Notes under the pieces: model-generated | Told to the model about the DNA's origin: nothing | Database searches by the model: none | Seen by the model: the letters and a program-made list of their open reading frames with translations, nothing else | Shown here: positions 1-9,701 of the stretch, in pieces | How the letters are laid out: each line of letters opens with the position of its first letter | Position numbering within the stretch: the first letter of the stretch is position 1 | Program-made: the position numbers and the translations under genes | Source: Zygophlyctis sp. KS116 | Lineage: Eukaryota; Chytridiomycota | DNA length: 37,284 nt | Reading direction: 5' to 3' | Assembly (NCBI GenBank): GCA_054661495.1 | Contig: BAAFSQ010000084.1 | Span: forward strand, 1 to 37,284

Positions 1-341
1 AAGTCACAGAGGCAAAAAAGTCAGAAGCGCCAACGATGCCAATGCCACCAGTCTTCAATGCCCCAGCATTTAATTGGGGCTCTTCATTTAGTTCGCATTC
101 AGCAGTGGAAAAAAATGTGTTTGAAAGCACATCTGTTCCTTCTTTTGGCGATTCCTCTCTTGGTGGCCAACAATCCGCTTTTGGTTTTGGTTCTTTCTCT
201 GCTGCACCATCGAGTCTTAGTGTTGGCTTCTCATTTGGAAATACAAATTCATTAGGTGCAGGTTTTACATTTGGTGCATCTGCTGCTACCGTTGATAAAG
301 ACTCCACAGATACTAAAAACAAAGAAACAAAGTCAGAATAA
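1..341 (+). CDS. FG-repeat nucleoporin-like protein, C-terminal fragment (5' end outside window)
   Basis: The frame is open from the first bases to TAA at 339-341, so only the last ~113 residues are present. They are rich in Ser, Gly, Ala and Phe with FG dipeptides (SFGDSS, SAFGFGSF, FSFGNT, FTFGAS), then a charged Asp/Lys/Thr tail. FG repeats of this kind form the permeability barrier of the nuclear pore. No folded nucleoporin domain is visible, so the family member cannot be named. The first ATG in frame (36) is probably internal. It converges on the kinase gene across an 89-bp spacer. Confidence 0.55.
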   Translation, partial: VTEAKKSEAPTMPMPPVFNAPAFNWGSSFSSHSAVEKNVFESTSVPSFGDSSLGGQQSAFGFGSFSAAPSSLSVGFSFGNTNSLGAGFTFGASAATVDKDSTDTKNKETKSE

Positions 342-430
342 ACCAGTTTATTGAATGAATTATACAAATGCCTATTTTGACGACCTTTTTAATAAAGAAA
401 ATATTCCTTTGGATATACTCTTTTTTTTCT

Positions 431-2533
431 TTATATCGGTGGAAGGCTAAAGTTATTCATTAATTTTATTACCGTTGCATATACGCTGTTGTAAAATCCT
501 CTATTTTCTAATTCGATTTCTACTTCTTCATCAAAAAGTTGAGATATATAAGGGGCCATCGTGCTTTCTTTCAATGTACGAGTGAAACTTTCAGAGCTAT
601 CATTTGCATTAGTTTTTCCATATTTTGGACTTGCATAATGCGTCAGTGTCCATGGATGTGCCAAAACGTCAACGACAGACAACCTATCATCTGGATTTTT
701 AGCAAGCATTCCTTTTGTTTTAAATTGAACATATAATACCTCTAAGAAGATCTTTGACCTCTTCATTTAAATCATTCGCCAGTACCAGCTGACACGCAGA
801 AATTCTTTCGTAAAGTTGTAACATATTTCTATCATTATCTGACTCAAAAGGATATCTTCCAGTTAACATATTATATCTAAGTAATTATCGTGTTTAATCA
901 AATTACAAGGTGACTCCTGCAGCCCACACATCGACTATCCATTAATTTACAAATTTCTTGCCTTTTTCTCCATCATACTCTTCCATTCCTGATGTTATTT
1001 CGGGGGAGAGAAACTGATGAGTTCCCGCAAAGGTACTGGTCGTCATTTTTTGATTACTATAAATATCAAATTGTTCGGCTACTCCAAAATCACTAACATT
1101 CAGAACTTTCGCCTGAGTAATAAGCATATTTCCCGGCTTAATATCTCGATGAATTACATTCTGAGCGTGTAAATAATTCAAACCTTGCATCAATTGACAG
1201 AAAAAGTAATGTGATCTTTCAATCGTAAATTTTTTCCCTTCAGATTGATCCAAAAGTCCCTGAAGTGTCCAAGGGCAGTACTGAAAAATCAGATAAAACT
1301 TAATGATATTGACTTTTAAATCTTTTCTAGATCCATCTTCATATACCCAAGTAATTGGTTCATTTTCAATATTTTCAAACCAGGGAAAAACGCCCGTAGA
1401 TCCTTTATTGTCTTCCACTTTACAGTAAACATCAATAAGACTGATAATATTTTCGTTTTTAAATTTTCGAAGTAGTTTGATTTCTCTAAGATTTTTAAAA
1501 TGTATTAACAATACCTTATAATGCTCTGCACTCCATTAGGAACTTTTCGTGCTCTTTTTTTGGAGATGATTTTCACTGCAACCCGAAGAAGCGTTTCAGT
1601 ACAAATACCTTCCTTCACCTTCCCAAACGCACCTTTTCCAACCTGATCGCCAATAAGGAATCGCCCAATAGTTTTGATTTTTTTTGTTGTACTGCTGGGA
1701 GCTATCTCGGATGATTCAATTCTATTTATGAAATTGAGACTTCCTGCACCCATATGCTGCGAACTATATACATAATTGTAGTAATCTGCATTAGTATTCA
1801 TCGGAGCTTGATTTACTTCAGTTAGGACATATTCAGATAAAATAACTTCTCTATCAACACCAACGTGAAAACTTGAACCAATATCCCGTTGGTGTAAATG
1901 CATACTTAGAGGCATAAGAGAGGATACTGGTAGAGAAGATCTACGTTGATGAATGATATTGGGTGGTTGATTAACGGTAGAAGGTGCATTTATGGAGGAT
2001 CGTCTTGATAAAGTTGCAATATTTGCAATTACAGAATTCCTCCTTGAGATATTTATATTTACTACTGATGGCTGTCTACTAGACGGTGAAATTCCCATTA
2101 AAAGAATCATTTTTTGAGATGATTGCTGCTGTAACTCGTACTGAAACTCCATAACTTGATCTTTAATTTCTGTTTGAAAGATTATTTCAGAAGTTTTAGT
2201 TGGAAATAAAGCATCTTGTGACCTTAATGCTCCCAGCTGCCGTTGTATTGATGACATTGAGTCGGGAATGTTTTGTGAAGACAGAGATGGTATTCTTGCT
2301 GATAATGGTATTGTATTCTTCGAATCATCATCATTAGTACGATTGAGCCTATTTGTGATACTATGAAGGCTAGAATTGCTTCGTGAAGTTAAACTTTTCA
2401 ATGGATACAACTTAAAGACTGGCTTTGGAATAATAGTTGATAATGGTGCCTCGTACTGTGTAAAGTCTGTAAGATTCACTTCTTCCTGTGATGCGCAGCC
2501 ATACTTGGGAAGGGGCGGAAGGGTGGAATCCAT
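431..2533 (-). CDS. LKB1/STK11-like serine/threonine kinase, five exons
   Basis: I read exons 2533-1515, 1485-962, 934-907, 876-740 and 711-431, giving 662 aa. Residues 1-288 are a Ser-rich, low-complexity extension. The kinase domain starts near 289 with a glycine loop (GKGAFGKVKEG), the VAVK lysine, HRDIKPGN near 452-459 and DFGVAE near 472. KVPNG after the lysine, FFCQLMQGLNYLHAQ, DFGVAE and VDVWAAGVTLYN are typical of LKB1/STK11, the upstream kinase of AMPK/Snf1 (Sak1/Elm1/Tos3 role in yeast). There is a ~28-residue insertion between strands of the N-lobe. Introns are 29, 27, 30 and 28 nt; the second is GC-AG and exon 3 is a 28-nt micro-exon. ATG 2533 is the only good start. It lies 42 bp downstream of the OST48 stop on the same strand. 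Confidence 0.85.
935..961 (-). other. 27-nt GC-AG intron inside the LKB1-like gene
   Basis: Unspliced, the frame meets an in-frame TAA between GEK and VDVW. The only GT donor in the area would leave a 16-nt intron and the wrong frame. A donor starting GCAAG at 961 with the acceptor GGATAG ending at 935 joins GEK directly to VDVWAAGVTL, which matches the LKB1 family. The call rests on frame plus family alignment, without transcript evidence. Confidence 0.75.
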
Positions 2534-2575
2534 ATTCTAGTTGGAAAATAGCTTCTAAGACGCGAAATGTCCGAT

Positions 2576-3865
2576 TTATTTCGTCTTTAATTTTGTTGAA
2601 TCTCGATAATACAAGATTATTGCACTAAATAGTACAAAAGAAATCATCATTGACCAAGAAGCAGCATAGTAAGGATACGCGACAACCAAAAATCGCGGAT
2701 ATTGATCGTGACGATATGGTCTTACTTGAACAGTTTCAGAGTGCTCCAAAAAACTTGCTCCTCGTCTCTTATAATCCAAAGAAAATTTAAACACACCATA
2801 CTTGTCTGGAAGCTTAAAATCAACTCTATGAGTTGAATCAGTTGATTGTTTTGGAGGAATTATAAAAGTACGTATATAAGGATCCAACATTAAAACTTCA
2901 AATTGAGCATCTTTAATAGACGCAGGAACCCACTTTCCAGCTTTTTTTTCAAGAATATCAACTTCAAAAGTCTAATCATCAAATATTCTAAATTATTACC
3001 AGATCATCATTAATCCTATAGATTCCATGCTGAGTAGAACCATTTCTAAAATGATGTCTAGGATTTTCCAATTTAAAAACAGATTTCTCTTGAGTAATCC
3101 AAAAGACAAGATCCTTTATAAATTCAAAATTACCATTGGCAACTGATTTGCCATTGACCAGGACTTTCTTATCCAAAGTCCTTTCAAAATTATTAAAAAA
3201 AACTCTTACTCATCAGTAAAGAAATCAATTGATCCACAGAAACCTACTCTTGCATTATTCCTAGCCTGCATAACACTCACTAGTCCAACATCATTCCCAA
3301 GAATTGGATTCCCATCCATCCATTCATTATCGCCTAAAGCATAAGAGTAAGAAGAAGGATATCCAGTCAATAGAGAAAATACCAGATTATTCTTTCCAGA
3401 AAGCTTATGGCCAATCCCCTTGTACAACAAGGGCGCACTCGGCTTTGAAAATACATAAGAATTTTGAATTACATTTGGAATAACATATCCATCCTGAGTA
3501 TTAAAAGAGTCAAAAACTCTAGTTTTTGCTTCATCGAATTCAACAGAGAATTCAATTGCGAAATCACGAACTGCATCCTTTACGTCTTCTGATGCACAAA
3601 GCAATACATTCCCACCGTCATTTACAAAATCCATCAATACCCCCATTTCTAGAGTACCTTTAAATGATTTTACGTCTTTCAAAACAATTACAGAGTCATA
3701 AACTCTTTCCCCAAACGAAAATAAATCTGGAACTTGCGATGATTCTTCGACTGTATGATGAACTTGAAGAAACTTTTTAAATTTGTCCATGGATGTATCA
3801 TCCTTTAGCAATAAGATGGAACTGGCCAGTGCAGTGCCAAAGAAAAGGCTCAAGAACGACTTCAT
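2576..3865 (-). CDS. WBP1: Oligosaccharyltransferase 48-kDa subunit (DDOST/OST48, yeast Wbp1)
   Basis: Exons 3865-3210, 3180-3000 and 2971-2576 give 410 aa; introns are 29 and 28 nt. It is a core non-catalytic subunit of the ER oligosaccharyltransferase that transfers glycan to Asn in nascent proteins. It has an N-terminal signal peptide (MKSFLSLFFGTALASS), the lumenal GGNVLLCASEDVKDAVRDF segment, and a single C-terminal membrane helix (SWSMMISFVLFSAIILYY) with a short Lys-rich cytosolic tail. Length and layout match the family. It lies 39 bp downstream of the SH3 membrane gene on the same strand. Confidence 0.92.
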
Positions 3866-3904
3866 AAGGGTAAAATTGCCTAAACTAAAAACTATTATTA
3901 AAAA

Positions 3905-6160
3905 TCATGTTTGATCGCTTGCTTTAGGATCATTATGAGCTTCTAGCTCATTAATTATAATATCTTTATCTGCATCAAATGATACTTTTTTAACTGGATC
4001 TTGACTACCATCTTTAATGGATTTTGTTTCGATATTCTCGCGTTGATACTTTAGTGATGTTTCTCGGTAAGTAATCGTTTCTGATCTCATTTCATTTTCT
4101 AATGTGACTGCACCAGTTTTCCAGATTCCACCGGCTGATTTGATAACAGTTTGAGTTGGACCAGACTTTAATGGAGTTATAATGGCTAATGGTAGAATTC
4201 CTCTCTTCCTGTTCTGAGTAATGTTTTGGGCTTTTGCCCAGCCATCATCATAGACTTTTTCGATACCAATCAAATCACCAATAGCTACATCCAATTCATC
4301 TCTTTCTGAAGGTATATATTTTCTTATCACCACATGAGAAGTAGGTGCAGGGGGAGCCCATTTATCTAAATCATCTTCAAATTCTTCTTCTTCTGGTTTG
4401 CTTAAAGGTTCCAAATCAATTGATTTGTTATGCATAATTGTTGTCTGCTCTGTTATTACTACTGCACCAGAAATATCTTCCATGTTTGTATCAAGATTAT
4501 GTAGGATTTCTGTGCTGTTGGCCACTGCAGAAGCAATTTCTTGACTGTTTGGATAATGAGTGTCAATAAGGTCCGTCTGTTTTGTCTGTTTATCTAGTAT
4601 GTCGCTATCAATATTATTAGAGGTTTGATTATCTGAATCATCTACAACAACTTTATCTGCTTTAATTGAATTCAAACTTTTATCATTTTCATTTTCCACT
4701 TTAGAATCTGTGAAATTTGCTGCTTTAGTCCCTTTAATAATATCTATAGGTGACACAGGGTCAGTGACCATCTTTCCGTCAATCTTTGCATGACGAACCA
4801 TAGGAGGCAATACATAGACTTCCTTTCCTTGTGAATCGAGTACCAGGTTGCTATTAAGAGGACTTTGACTGGCAAAATCTTCATATAATAATTCAGAAGG
4901 GAAATCTTCGTTGCTTTTGGAATCTTGACCAATATCCTTCTTCTTTGAAAAGAATGGGATTAAAAATCCTCCCTTTTTACCATTGTTATTGGCGACTGAT
5001 AGGTTTTCTTGATCATCTATACCATTTTTCTTATCAAATAATTTAAATATGGAAGATTTTGAAGTTTCCTCTTGAGAATTATTAGATTTCTTTTTGCTTG
5101 TAGTTAAAAATAGTGGCAAAATTCCTGAAAATCCACTCTTGGGATTATTATTTGGAGAATAGTCTGATTTTTTTGCTTCAAAATCTCCAATATTTTGCGC
5201 TTCGAGATCTCCAATATTTTGCGCTTCGAGATCTCCAATATTTTGCGCTTCGAGATCTCCAATATTTTGCGCTTCGAGATCTCCAAGTAGCATAGAAGAT
5301 TTATCTGAAGGAGATGAGGGTACCCAATGAGAAAATCCTTCAGAAGACTTACTAGCTCCAATATTAGCAGTTTCATTCTCTTTGAGATTCTCTTTTGATT
5401 TTGACTCATCACTTGCTAAAAGCGCGAACCAATTAGTTAGTCCCCCATTTGCATCCTGATTTCCAGTAGTAGGATCAGCTCCGATATTAGCAGTCTCGTT
5501 ATCTTCGAATTTATCTTGAGATGACTTTTTACGTTTTTCTGACCAACACCAAGCCCATAAAATTAAGAGTAAAATCAAGAGAAATAATGTACCAAAAACA
5601 GCCAAAATGATTATATCTCTTTGAGACAGAGCTGATCCATAAGAAGTAACCGGACCATCACCTTGAGGAGGTAAACTTCCAGGATTATTATTATTTGGTG
5701 GACCGACTACGCCAGGTCCAGGCACAGATCCCGGTGGATTTGGATTTCCAATTGGATTCCCTGGAAGAGGACCATTAGAGCCTCCTGGATTTCCAGTAAC
5801 AGGAAAACCAGTTTGTGGATCAATCGGGATCCCAGTCACAAGATCAGTAGGCCGCCCCGTCGCTGGATCGACTGGCCGCCCAGAAACCGGAGTAACTGGA
5901 ATAACCGGGGGTATAAATGGTATGCCTGGACGTCCAGGAGTATTCCTTATATGCCCAGGCGGTGGGACTATGATTAAATCTGGATCTCCATAACTGTAGC
6001 CACCAGGATCTCTAATATACTCATATTTTGAATGATCTAAACATAAAATATAAAAAAACTTACATCTTGAGTATCTAGATTTCAGTGATTTCATTGATTT
6101 TGCTGAATGCATTGCTAATGCACTTGTAGAGTATAGAATTATAATGTGCTTCCAGAGCAT
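3905..6160 (-). CDS. Single-pass membrane protein with Pro/Gly-rich ectodomain and C-terminal SH3 domain
   Basis: Exons 6160-6064 and 6036-3905 give 742 aa; the intron is 27 nt. The first ATG in frame is 6160, followed by a likely signal peptide (MLWKHIIILYSTSALA). The ectodomain is Pro/Gly/Asn-rich with a degenerate repeat of the type GRPVDPATGRPTDLVTG. One membrane helix follows (DIIILAVFGTLFLLILLLIL, about residues 173-195), then a long Ser/Asp/Glu-rich cytoplasmic region with four perfect copies of an 8-residue unit (GDLEAQNI). Near residues 615-680 is an SH3-like domain (VVIRKYIPSERDELDVAIGD ... DDGWAKAQN ... RGILPLAII). The layout recalls fungal Fus1/Sho1-type polarity or cell-surface signalling proteins, but orthology is not claimed. 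Confidence 0.72.
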   Translation of the reverse strand: MLWKHIIILYSTSALAMHSAKSMKSLKSRYSRCKFFYILCLDHSKYEYIRDPGGYSYGDPDLIIVPPPGHIRNTPGRPGIPFIPPVIPVTPVSGRPVDPATGRPTDLVTGIPIDPQTGFPVTGNPGGSNGPLPGNPIGNPNPPGSVPGPGVVGPPNNNNPGSLPPQGDGPVTSYGSALSQRDIIILAVFGTLFLLILLLILWAWCWSEKRKKSSQDKFEDNETANIGADPTTGNQDANGGLTNWFALLASDESKSKENLKENETANIGASKSSEGFSHWVPSSPSDKSSMLLGDLEAQNIGDLEAQNIGDLEAQNIGDLEAQNIGDFEAKKSDYSPNNNPKSGFSGILPLFLTTSKKKSNNSQEETSKSSIFKLFDKKNGIDDQENLSVANNNGKKGGFLIPFFSKKKDIGQDSKSNEDFPSELLYEDFASQSPLNSNLVLDSQGKEVYVLPPMVRHAKIDGKMVTDPVSPIDIIKGTKAANFTDSKVENENDKSLNSIKADKVVVDDSDNQTSNNIDSDILDKQTKQTDLIDTHYPNSQEIASAVANSTEILHNLDTNMEDISGAVVITEQTTIMHNKSIDLEPLSKPEEEEFEDDLDKWAPPAPTSHVVIRKYIPSERDELDVAIGDLIGIEKVYDDGWAKAQNITQNRKRGILPLAIITPLKSGPTQTVIKSAGGIWKTGAVTLENEMRSETITYRETSLKYQRENIETKSIKDGSQDPVKKVSFDADKDIIINELEAHNDPKASDQT
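5165..5284 (-). repeat. 24-bp in-frame tandem repeat, four perfect copies plus one degenerate
   Basis: Perfect copies lie at 5189-5212, 5213-5236, 5237-5260 and 5261-5284; a diverged copy lies at 5165-5188. Each encodes GDLEAQNI on the minus strand. The lack of silent differences suggests recent expansion and likely length variation between strains. It is coding DNA, not a CRISPR-like array. Confidence 0.95.
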
Positions 6161-6310
6161 TGACTGATGAGAATTTTTAATAATTTGAAACAACTGGACG
6201 CCTTTGAAACAGGTTTAGAAAACCGACTCTGAACGGTCACATTGATAATGATTAATTGATTTTCGTAATGAAATGCAATAACTGATCTCTTATCAAAAAT
6301 ACAGGGGTTA

Positions 6311-6731
6311 ATGCTCAAAAAACTCATGTCCCTGACTCAAGTGTCTACAGAATTAGCTCCAAAAGCGATCGGTCCTTATTCTCAAGCGATCAAGGCCAAT
6401 GGATTTGTATTTACAGCTGGACAAATTCCTCTTGATCCTAAAACTATGGAGGTAGTTGAAGGCGGAATCCAAGAGCAAACGAGACAGTCTCTGATGAATT
6501 TAGAACAAGTCCTCAAGGCTTCCGGATCTGATTTTTCCAAAGTAGTAAAAACTACAGTCTTTCTAAAGGTAATTATTAAATATAATATTTTAGGATATGA
6601 ATGATTTTGCAAAGATGAATGAGACTTATACTCTACATTTTGGCGATAACAGACCTGCGCGATCTGCAGTTCAAGTATCTAGATTACCAAGAGATGTACT
6701 AGTTGAAATTGAAGCTGTTTCTTTATTATAA
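6311..6731 (+). CDS. RidA/YjgF/Mmf1 family reactive-enamine deaminase
   Basis: Exons 6311-6568 and 6594-6731 give 131 aa; the intron is 25 nt. RidA proteins hydrolyse reactive enamine/imine intermediates made by PLP enzymes, in mitochondria or cytosol. Family hallmarks are [20 protein letters not shown] near the N terminus and, after the splice, [12 protein letters not shown] and [20 protein letters not shown], with the conserved catalytic Arg. ATG 6311 gives a short leader (MLKKL) before a second possible start at 6326 (MSLTQV). It is divergent from the SH3 gene (150 bp between start codons). Confidence 0.93.
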
Positions 6732-6754
6732 ATAATAAAAATAATTTCGATTTC

Positions 6755-7484
6755 TTATTTTCCTGCAATGGGAATTGTCAACTGTGCTGATTTCTTATTA
6801 CGCATCAGTGCAAGATCTCCACGAGGGAAATCTTTTACAGTTTCAAAATTCTTTTCGGGATAATCCATCCAAGTTTGTACTCCATATCTCTTGGATTGTT
6901 CAACTGATGGTAGAAATATATCTACTTTATGGCCATGAGAATCAGTAGATGGCGTAGACTCTAAAATATCAACCAATTTCTGGGAAGAGTATTGAAATCC
7001 AGTATGATTCAAGGTATTAATTCTAATAAATTTACAGATTCAGTAGATTTCCCAGCAGGTTTAGAGACATCCGGACTTTTAGGAAATCCATCAACTTTAG
7101 AATTGGCCTTCATCTGACTTAAATAATGATTTTCAATTTGATCTTGTCCTTGCAAATCAGACTTTTTAGTGATTTTAGCTCTAACATTAAATTATTAAAA
7201 ATAAATCTTACGATTGTCTCTCAATAAACTTGTTTGAATCATCAAAACATAAAAACCACAAATGATCTCTTGGTTCTTGTCTTGGCTTTTGAGAATCATT
7301 GACTGCCTTTGCTTTATTAGTGTAATCAGATGAATGTGTTGTTTTATAAGTTTCCTAAAATTAAAAAACTATAAATTACTGAATGAAATCCATAATCCCA
7401 AATTGCCTTACAAGACTCTGTTTTATTATTCTTTTTCACTTCCTTTTGTGGAGTTCCAGGTCTCTTGATAGCAAAATAAGACAT
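6755..7484 (-). CDS. Unrecognised 205-aa protein, four exons
   Basis: Exons 7484-7380, 7354-7212, 7180-7036 and 6979-6755 keep one frame from ATG (MSYFAIKRPGTPQ) to TAA; introns are 25, 31 and 56 nt. The protein is basic and hydrophilic with no membrane segment. It contains EPRDHLWFLCFDD near residue 60 and a C-terminal block with WMDYPEKNFETVKDFPRG. No family was recognised; the short Tyr/Asn/Pro-rich style recalls small axonemal proteins, but this is a weak impression. The third intron is the least certain: 56 nt is twice the local norm, and a shorter GT...AG pair inside it (13 nt) breaks the frame. It starts 28 bp after the GID8 stop on the same strand, with an ACGTCA box at 7489-7494. Confidence 0.55.
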
Positions 7485-7512
7485 GAAAACGTCAGATTAA
7501 AAATGTCCGATT

Positions 7513-8288
7513 TTATTCACCATTGACTGTTAATGTTGCAGAGACTAAATCATTCATTTTTGGAAAATTCATCTTTTCCTCTAATGCATTCTAAAATAAA
7601 TCATTAAATATTTTTACCTGTGCCCAAATCAACATTTTCAAAAGATTTGGTAATTTTGGGTCCTTATCTTGACTCTGTGATGTTAAAATTGCTGCATTAA
7701 GTTCTGAAGCTGTTTTTTGCCTTTGAGAAGCCTCTAATAAATCTCCTACTGGAGAAGTAGAAATACTATCAAATGCTAATAGAGCCATTGTACGCTCCAA
7801 TTCCAACAAGAATTCAGGCTTTTCCTTTAATCAAAGTAATTTACATTTTCTTCTCCTCTTGGAGCTAATTCCTGTTGAGCAAAAATAATTGCTTCATTAA
7901 TTTTATCTGCACGAATAAATTCAATTAGTTTTTGTTGTTGAAGATGAAAATAGAGAGCAGGATTTGTATCTAAAATCTACAATTAAATGAAAAATAGTAC
8001 TTCTGGGTCCAAATCGTTAACTTTTTCGATCGCTTCATCAATATTTCCACTTTCGACAGCAGTTCTTACATTCATTCTTTCTTGTATTGTACTCAAATCT
8101 ACATTTGGAGGAATATTGGCTTCTTTAGAAAACTTCTCTGCTGCGTCCTTGTATCCTTGAATGACTAGATAGTTCATGACAAGTTTATTTATATCACTAG
8201 CATTTAATCTAAATTATTACGTTTTATTTATATCTACACTGGCTAGTTTAGACTCCCATTCAGGCGTTGAAATTGACTTTTTTGACAT
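7513..8288 (-). CDS. GID8: GID8/TWA1 homologue, CTLH/GID E3 ligase scaffold subunit
   Basis: Exons 8288-8221, 8196-8001, 7976-7845, 7818-7618 and 7590-7513 give 224 aa. Gid8 links subunits of the GID/CTLH ubiquitin ligase. A LisH motif (DINKLVMNYLVIQGYKDAA) is followed by the CTLH region (LDTNPALYFHLQQQKLIEF) and CRA segments (ERTMALLAFDS, SPVGDLLEASQRQK, LPNLLKMLIWAQN), all close to animal GID8. Introns are 24, 24, 26 and 27 nt. The third could instead be 20 nt (acceptor six bases earlier), adding two residues in frame. Start MSKKSIS at 8288. Confidence 0.92.
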
Positions 8289-8385
8289 TTTTCAAACGCG
8301 AGCCTAGACAAACGTGGAATCTTGCACTTTACTCTCGCTACGGTGATCATTCATCTTTAGCATGTGCATCCTCCTTGAGTCATGA

Positions 8386-9664
8386 TTATCGCTCAACAAG
8401 TGATCTTTGTAAATCAGATATAATACGTCCAGTCTCTAGTACATACTCATGAGACATCCCAAAAGTCTGTGATAGGACCCGATAAGACTCTATAGTCATC
8501 TCTAAAACTTGTTGTAAAGGGTAGAGTGGAGTCTCTAAATACATCAAGTATTTAATTCTCTTGTACATTAGAAATCCAAGATGAGTTGAGAGTCTTGTTT
8601 TTGTAATCTTTTTGTACTCTAAAATTTGATCAGAGAGAGTTGGTATTAATTCTTCAAGTAAATTCTCTTGATCTAAAACCTTGATTAATTCTTGTCGTGT
8701 TTCTAAAGCATATTCATGTCCTGAATCTACTACTTCAAGTAGATTTTCTAATTGAATTTTTAGTTTTTGAGAATTTAGAGACTTTAAATTTTGTTTAGAT
8801 GGTAGTTGTAAATCAAAATCACAAAATTCACATCTCAAGTAGAGTGAATTTGTTGTTTTTAAACAGTTTTGATTTTGACACTAATTTTAGATTTCCCCTA
8901 AAAATTACCTTTATAAAATCTCTTGAATCTTGAATTTTTAGAGTACAAATATCACAATTACATTTAAAATTCCAACCTCTTAATTCCTTTAAACGACTAG
9001 TAGTATTTAAAGTAAATGGAACATAATTAGTAGTAATTTCTTGACCTTTTTTAATCTCTTGACTAGCAAAAACAGTCAAAGTTTTTCCTTTAAAACAAAA
9101 AATAGTATTTTCACTACAATCATGATTTAAAAGACTTGCCAATGGAAATAATCCCACTGCAACATTTTCAAAGTCTGAATTTGTGATTCCAATTACATTT
9201 GTATCTAAAATTTGAGAAATTGCAATAAAATCCTTGAAATCCAATTTTTGATCTAAAATTTCCCAACATTTTTCAAAATTACTAGAGAAACTTGTAGTCT
9301 TTGAATTCCTAGATAAATTTAATTTTTCCAATTCATTTTTTAGAAGCAGAGATCTAAGAATTAATCTAGTTTGAGTATTAATTTCAGATCCTTTTAAATT
9401 TGTCAATCCTTTACATTCCAGTGTATGACTCTTGTAATCCCATGACTGACATTCTCTTGAACAATAATAAACTTGACAACAATTACTACATTTCTTTGTA
9501 GCAAATTTAAAACAATTCTGACAAGATTCCTTGTTTAAAGGAGAATATAGAATAGAGTCTTCTTGCAGTAGTCTAGTCCCTTGTTTAATATCTGTAGTTG
9601 CAATCCAACAGGTCCCTCTTTCCTCTAATCTAGAAATTTCAAACATTTTAAACGAATTTGACAT
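8386..9664 (-). CDS. SET-MYND (SMYD-like) protein lysine methyltransferase
   Basis: Exons 9664-8909 and 8880-8386 give 416 aa; the intron is 28 nt. An N-terminal SET fragment is split by a MYND zinc finger (CQNCFKF, CSNCCQVYYCSRECQSWDY ... HTLEC, about residues 48-84). The SET core follows with SLLNHDCSENT, GQEITTNYV and a post-SET Cys cluster (FKCNCDIC ... LRCEFCDF) that is joined only after splicing. The C-terminal ~140 residues are helical and TPR-like, as in SMYD enzymes. SMYD proteins methylate Lys on histone or cytosolic proteins; the substrate cannot be told. It shares a 37-bp divergent promoter with the OCRL gene. Confidence 0.87.
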
Positions 9665-9698
9665 TAGTGACGAGGGTTTACATTAGTGACGAGGGTCT
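9661..9698. promoter_or_regulatory. Divergent promoter made of a 19-bp direct repeat with GTGACGAGGG core
   Basis: Two adjacent 19-bp units (9661-9679 and 9680-9698) differ at one base. Both contain ATTAGTGACGAGGGT. They fill the whole gap between the SMYD-like start (ATG at 9664, minus strand) and the OCRL start (ATG 9702). The GTGACG core resembles the TGACGT boxes near other starts in this window. Confidence 0.5.
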
Positions 9699-9701
9699 AC
9701 A

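Noticed and set aside
925-945. In-frame TAA in the kinase as a pseudogene or nonsense mutation
   Set aside because: A 27-nt GC-AG intron removes the stop and restores the exact LKB1 family sequence; all catalytic motifs are intact.
5165-5284. CRISPR-like array
   Set aside because: Direct tandem repeats with no spacers, in frame within a protein gene.
5113-5295. Plus-strand ORF with LQYFALRD repeats
   Set aside because: Antisense shadow of the 24-bp GDLEAQNI repeat in the SH3 protein gene; repeat periodicity keeps several frames open.
6193-6193. Start of the SH3 protein at 6193
   Set aside because: That codon is TTG; the first ATG is 6160 and opens a good signal peptide.
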